NCBI GenBank assembly: GCA_035606665.1
Contig: DATNEY010000027.1
Location: forward strand, 62,001-126,000
Direction: 5' to 3'
Length of the DNA stretch: 64,000 nt
Origin: DASUGC01 sp035606665
Lineage (GTDB): Bacteria > Acidobacteriota > Vicinamibacteria > Vicinamibacterales > SCN-69-37
Part shown: positions 62,168 to 64,000 of the stretch, piece by piece
Layout of the letters: each line of letters opens with the position of its first letter
How positions within the stretch are numbered: the stretch's first letter is position 1
Program-made: the position numbers and the translations under genes
The notes under the pieces: model-generated
Databases searched by the model: none
What the model was told of the DNA's origin: nothing
What the model saw: the letters and a program-made list of their open reading frames with translations, nothing else

Positions 62168-62952
62168 CTCCCGACGTCGCCGTCATCATCGTCAACTTCA
62201 ACACGCGCGCAGAGCTCGAGTCCTGTCTCGGTTCTCTGGCGGGCGCGCCACCAGCCTGCGTCGCCCGCATCATAATCGTCGACAACGCGTCCACCGACGG
62301 CAGTATTGAGTTGGTTCGATCGCGATGGCCCAGGGTGGAGGTGCTCGCGCAGGAGCGCAATCTTGGATTTGGCGCGGCGAACAACGTCGCTCTGAGGAAA
62401 TGCCCTGAACCTTACGCGCTGCTGCTCAACAGCGACACGACGGTGCCGGCGGGCGCCATCGATCGACTGCGCGATCGCCTGCTTGCGATGACGGCCGCGG
62501 CTGCGGGACCCAGGATCGTCGACCGCGACGGCAAGCCCGAGTTGTCGCACGGCCGGATGCTCACGCCCTGGACCGAGTTCGTGCAGCGTCGCCGGCAGCG
62601 GAATCCCGGACCTCACACGGCCGAGGAACAGCTTGTCGATTGGGTCACAGGCGCATGCATGCTGCTCGACGTCGCCGCGGTGCGCGCGGCTGGCTACTTC
62701 GACGAGCGCTTCTTCATGTATGAGGAGGACGTCGACCTCTGTGCGTCCCTGCGTGCAGCCGGCGGACGCATTCTCTTTACGCCCGCAGCCGAAATCGTGC
62801 ATGTCCGAGGGCGATCGCCACGCGCGCCTGTCGCGGCCGGCACCGGCGCTCATTACGACCGCAGTCATCTCGCCTTTTACGAGAAACATGCCGCCGGCTG
62901 GGCCCCCGTGCTGCGCCTGTGGATGCGCCTGCGCGGACGCCGCGTCCGATAG
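62164..62952 (+). CDS. Glycosyltransferase family 2 protein
   Basis: A 262-residue GT-A enzyme of the rhamnosyltransferase type: VIIVNFNTRAEL, VDNASTDGS, NLGFGAANN and the LLLNSDTT site in place of DxD, with a late FFMYEEDVDLC motif. The open frame begins at 61819 inside the previous gene, but ATG 62164 overlaps that gene's stop (ATGA). Confidence 0.9.
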   Translation: MTPDVAVIIVNFNTRAELESCLGSLAGAPPACVARIIIVDNASTDGSIELVRSRWPRVEVLAQERNLGFGAANNVALRKCPEPYALLLNSDTTVPAGAIDRLRDRLLAMTAAAAGPRIVDRDGKPELSHGRMLTPWTEFVQRRRQRNPGPHTAEEQLVDWVTGACMLLDVAAVRAAGYFDERFFMYEEDVDLCASLRAAGGRILFTPAAEIVHVRGRSPRAPVAAGTGAHYDRSHLAFYEKHAAGWAPVLRLWMRLRGRRVR

Positions 62953-62955
62953 AAT
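62950..62955 (+). promoter_or_regulatory. Possible -10 box inside the glycosyltransferase cluster
   Basis: TAGAAT overlaps the stop codon of the GT2 gene and ends 16 bases before the GTG of the next one. No -35 is visible. Confidence 0.3.
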
Positions 62956-62971
62956 CACGCCGGTACGTCTG

Positions 62972-64000
62972 GTGAGAGTCGCGATCGATGCCAGGAAGCT
63001 CCATGACTACGGCATCGGCACATACGTCAGGAACCTGCTGCGCGAGCTGGCGCGGCAGAACGACGATGCCGAGTACGTCCTGCTGTGCCCGCCCGCCGAC
63101 ATCGAGGAGCTGCGGGCACTCGGGCCGCGGTTTCAGCCCGTCGCCGAGCGCTCCGGAAATTACTCGGTCAGGGAACAGATCAGCATTCCGCGCACACTCG
63201 CCCGGTCGCGCGTCGACCTGTTCCACGCACCGCACTACGTCGTCTCGCCGTTCGTCACGACACCGTACGTGGTGACGATTCACGACTGCATCCATCTTCG
63301 GTTTCCGCAGTACCTTCCCAACCGGCGCGCGTTGCACTACGCGCGCGTGATGATGCGAATGTCGGCGAAGCGATCCCGCCGCGTGCTCACGGTCTCGCAG
63401 GCCTCGAAGGATGACATCCTGCACTACCTGAGGGTCCCGGACTCGAAGGTCGAAGTGATCTACAACGCGCTCGACGAGCGCCTGGCGGTCGTCCCGACAC
63501 CGGACGAGGTCGATCGCGTGCGCCAGCGGTTCCAGCTCACGGCGCCGTTCGTGCTGTACGCGGGCAACATCAAGCCGCACAAGAACCTCGACCGCCTGAT
63601 CGAAGCGTTCTCGATCATGCGCAAGTCCGGCATCGACGACGTGCAACTCCTGATCATCGGCGACGAGATTTCCAAATACCCGAGCCTGCGGCGGCTGGTA
63701 CACCGGCACCACCTGTATCCGCACGTGCGGTTTCTCGGATTCGTCCCGGATGCGACGCTCGCCGTGCTCTACCGGCTCGCGGCCGTCTTTGTCTTCCCGT
63801 CGCTGTACGAGGGCTTCGGCCTGCCGCCCCTCGAAGCCATGGCCGCCGGCACGCCGGTCGTGACGTCCAACGTGTCTTCGCTTCCCGAAGTCGTCGGGAA
63901 TGCGGCCCTGCTGATCCCTCCCACTGATGCCGCGGCCATCGCCGACGCCATCGCGCGCGTTCTGAACCAACCGGGGCTGCGGGCCGAGCTCGTCGAACGC
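62972..64000 (+). CDS. Glycosyltransferase family 4 protein, cut by window end
   Basis: The first 343 residues of a GT-B enzyme; the frame is still open at 64000. VRVAIDARKLHDYGIGTYV starts it, VTIHDCIHL and VLYAGNIKPHKNLDRLIEAF follow, and the EX7E motif is SLYEGFGLPPLEAM. GTG start 19 bases after the GT2 gene. Only a short C-terminus should be missing. Confidence 0.88.
   Translation, partial: MRVAIDARKLHDYGIGTYVRNLLRELARQNDDAEYVLLCPPADIEELRALGPRFQPVAERSGNYSVREQISIPRTLARSRVDLFHAPHYVVSPFVTTPYVVTIHDCIHLRFPQYLPNRRALHYARVMMRMSAKRSRRVLTVSQASKDDILHYLRVPDSKVEVIYNALDERLAVVPTPDEVDRVRQRFQLTAPFVLYAGNIKPHKNLDRLIEAFSIMRKSGIDDVQLLIIGDEISKYPSLRRLVHRHHLYPHVRFLGFVPDATLAVLYRLAAVFVFPSLYEGFGLPPLEAMAAGTPVVTSNVSSLPEVVGNAALLIPPTDAAAIADAIARVLNQPGLRAELVER

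Overview
This window reads as a chromosome segment of a high-GC, Gram-negative (diderm) bacterium. It has a BamD lipoprotein, an MsbA-type exporter and a periplasmic amidase. It also has RNase J, a fused AroD-AroE protein and genes that overlap by 1-4 bases almost everywhere. The whole resembles Acidobacteriota, perhaps Vicinamibacteria. That placement is an inference from gene content and style, since no marker search was possible. Most of the window is core genome with little mobile DNA.

Layout. 1-8253 (+): rsmA/ksgA, a di-haem peroxidase, RNase J, FtsK, an AMIN-amidase and a small membrane protein. 8225-21029 (-): an aromatic amino acid operon read from right to left: a Trp-rich leader peptide and attenuator, then aroDE, trpE, trpG, trpD, trpC, trpF, trpB, trpA, a DAHP synthase, an acetoacetyl-CoA synthetase and pepA. 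21096-25087 (+): a secreted S55 (SpoIVB-type) protein and a secreted propeller-like protein. 25107-27987: an anti-sigma/sigma-E pair divergent from a TPR protein. 27988-32299 (-): a sigma-54 activator followed by two peptide-type ABC permeases. 32329-39889 (+): aroC, def, fmt, rsmB, a PASTA protein, rpe, a thioesterase, a sugar epimerase and bamD in one tightly packed run; pgsA faces it. 40545-43037 (+): a sugar-nucleotidyltransferase and a phosphomannomutase.

43038-46435 is the accessory-looking part: tRNA-Gly(CCC), a 122-bp tandem repeat, a winged-helix regulator with a membrane partner, a small zinc-ribbon protein, a hypothetical gene that runs into a tRNA 3'-end fragment, a DUF4238-like gene, and tRNA-Pro(GGG). 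The fragment and tRNA-Pro look like the borders of a roughly 1.1-kb insertion.

46436-49831: a MerR-like regulator, der, an HU protein and an M50 membrane protease. 49901-59837 (-): a compact operon ugd, galE, msbA, yicC, gmk, rpoZ, coaBC, udg, priA. 59968-64000 (+): four glycosyltransferases, the last cut by the window end. With ugd, galE and the mannose-type genes they suggest a surface polysaccharide pathway.

The strongest new observations are: (1) a Trp-codon leader peptide (W-S-W-W-W) with a terminator ahead of the aroDE-trp operon; (2) an acetoacetyl-CoA synthetase with no ATG/GTG/TTG for its conserved N-terminus, lying in frame directly after the TAG of the DAHP synthase and probably starting at CTG; (3) REP-like palindromes whose GTAG head supplies the TAG stop codon of three genes; (4) the tRNA-Pro bounded DUF4238 cassette.
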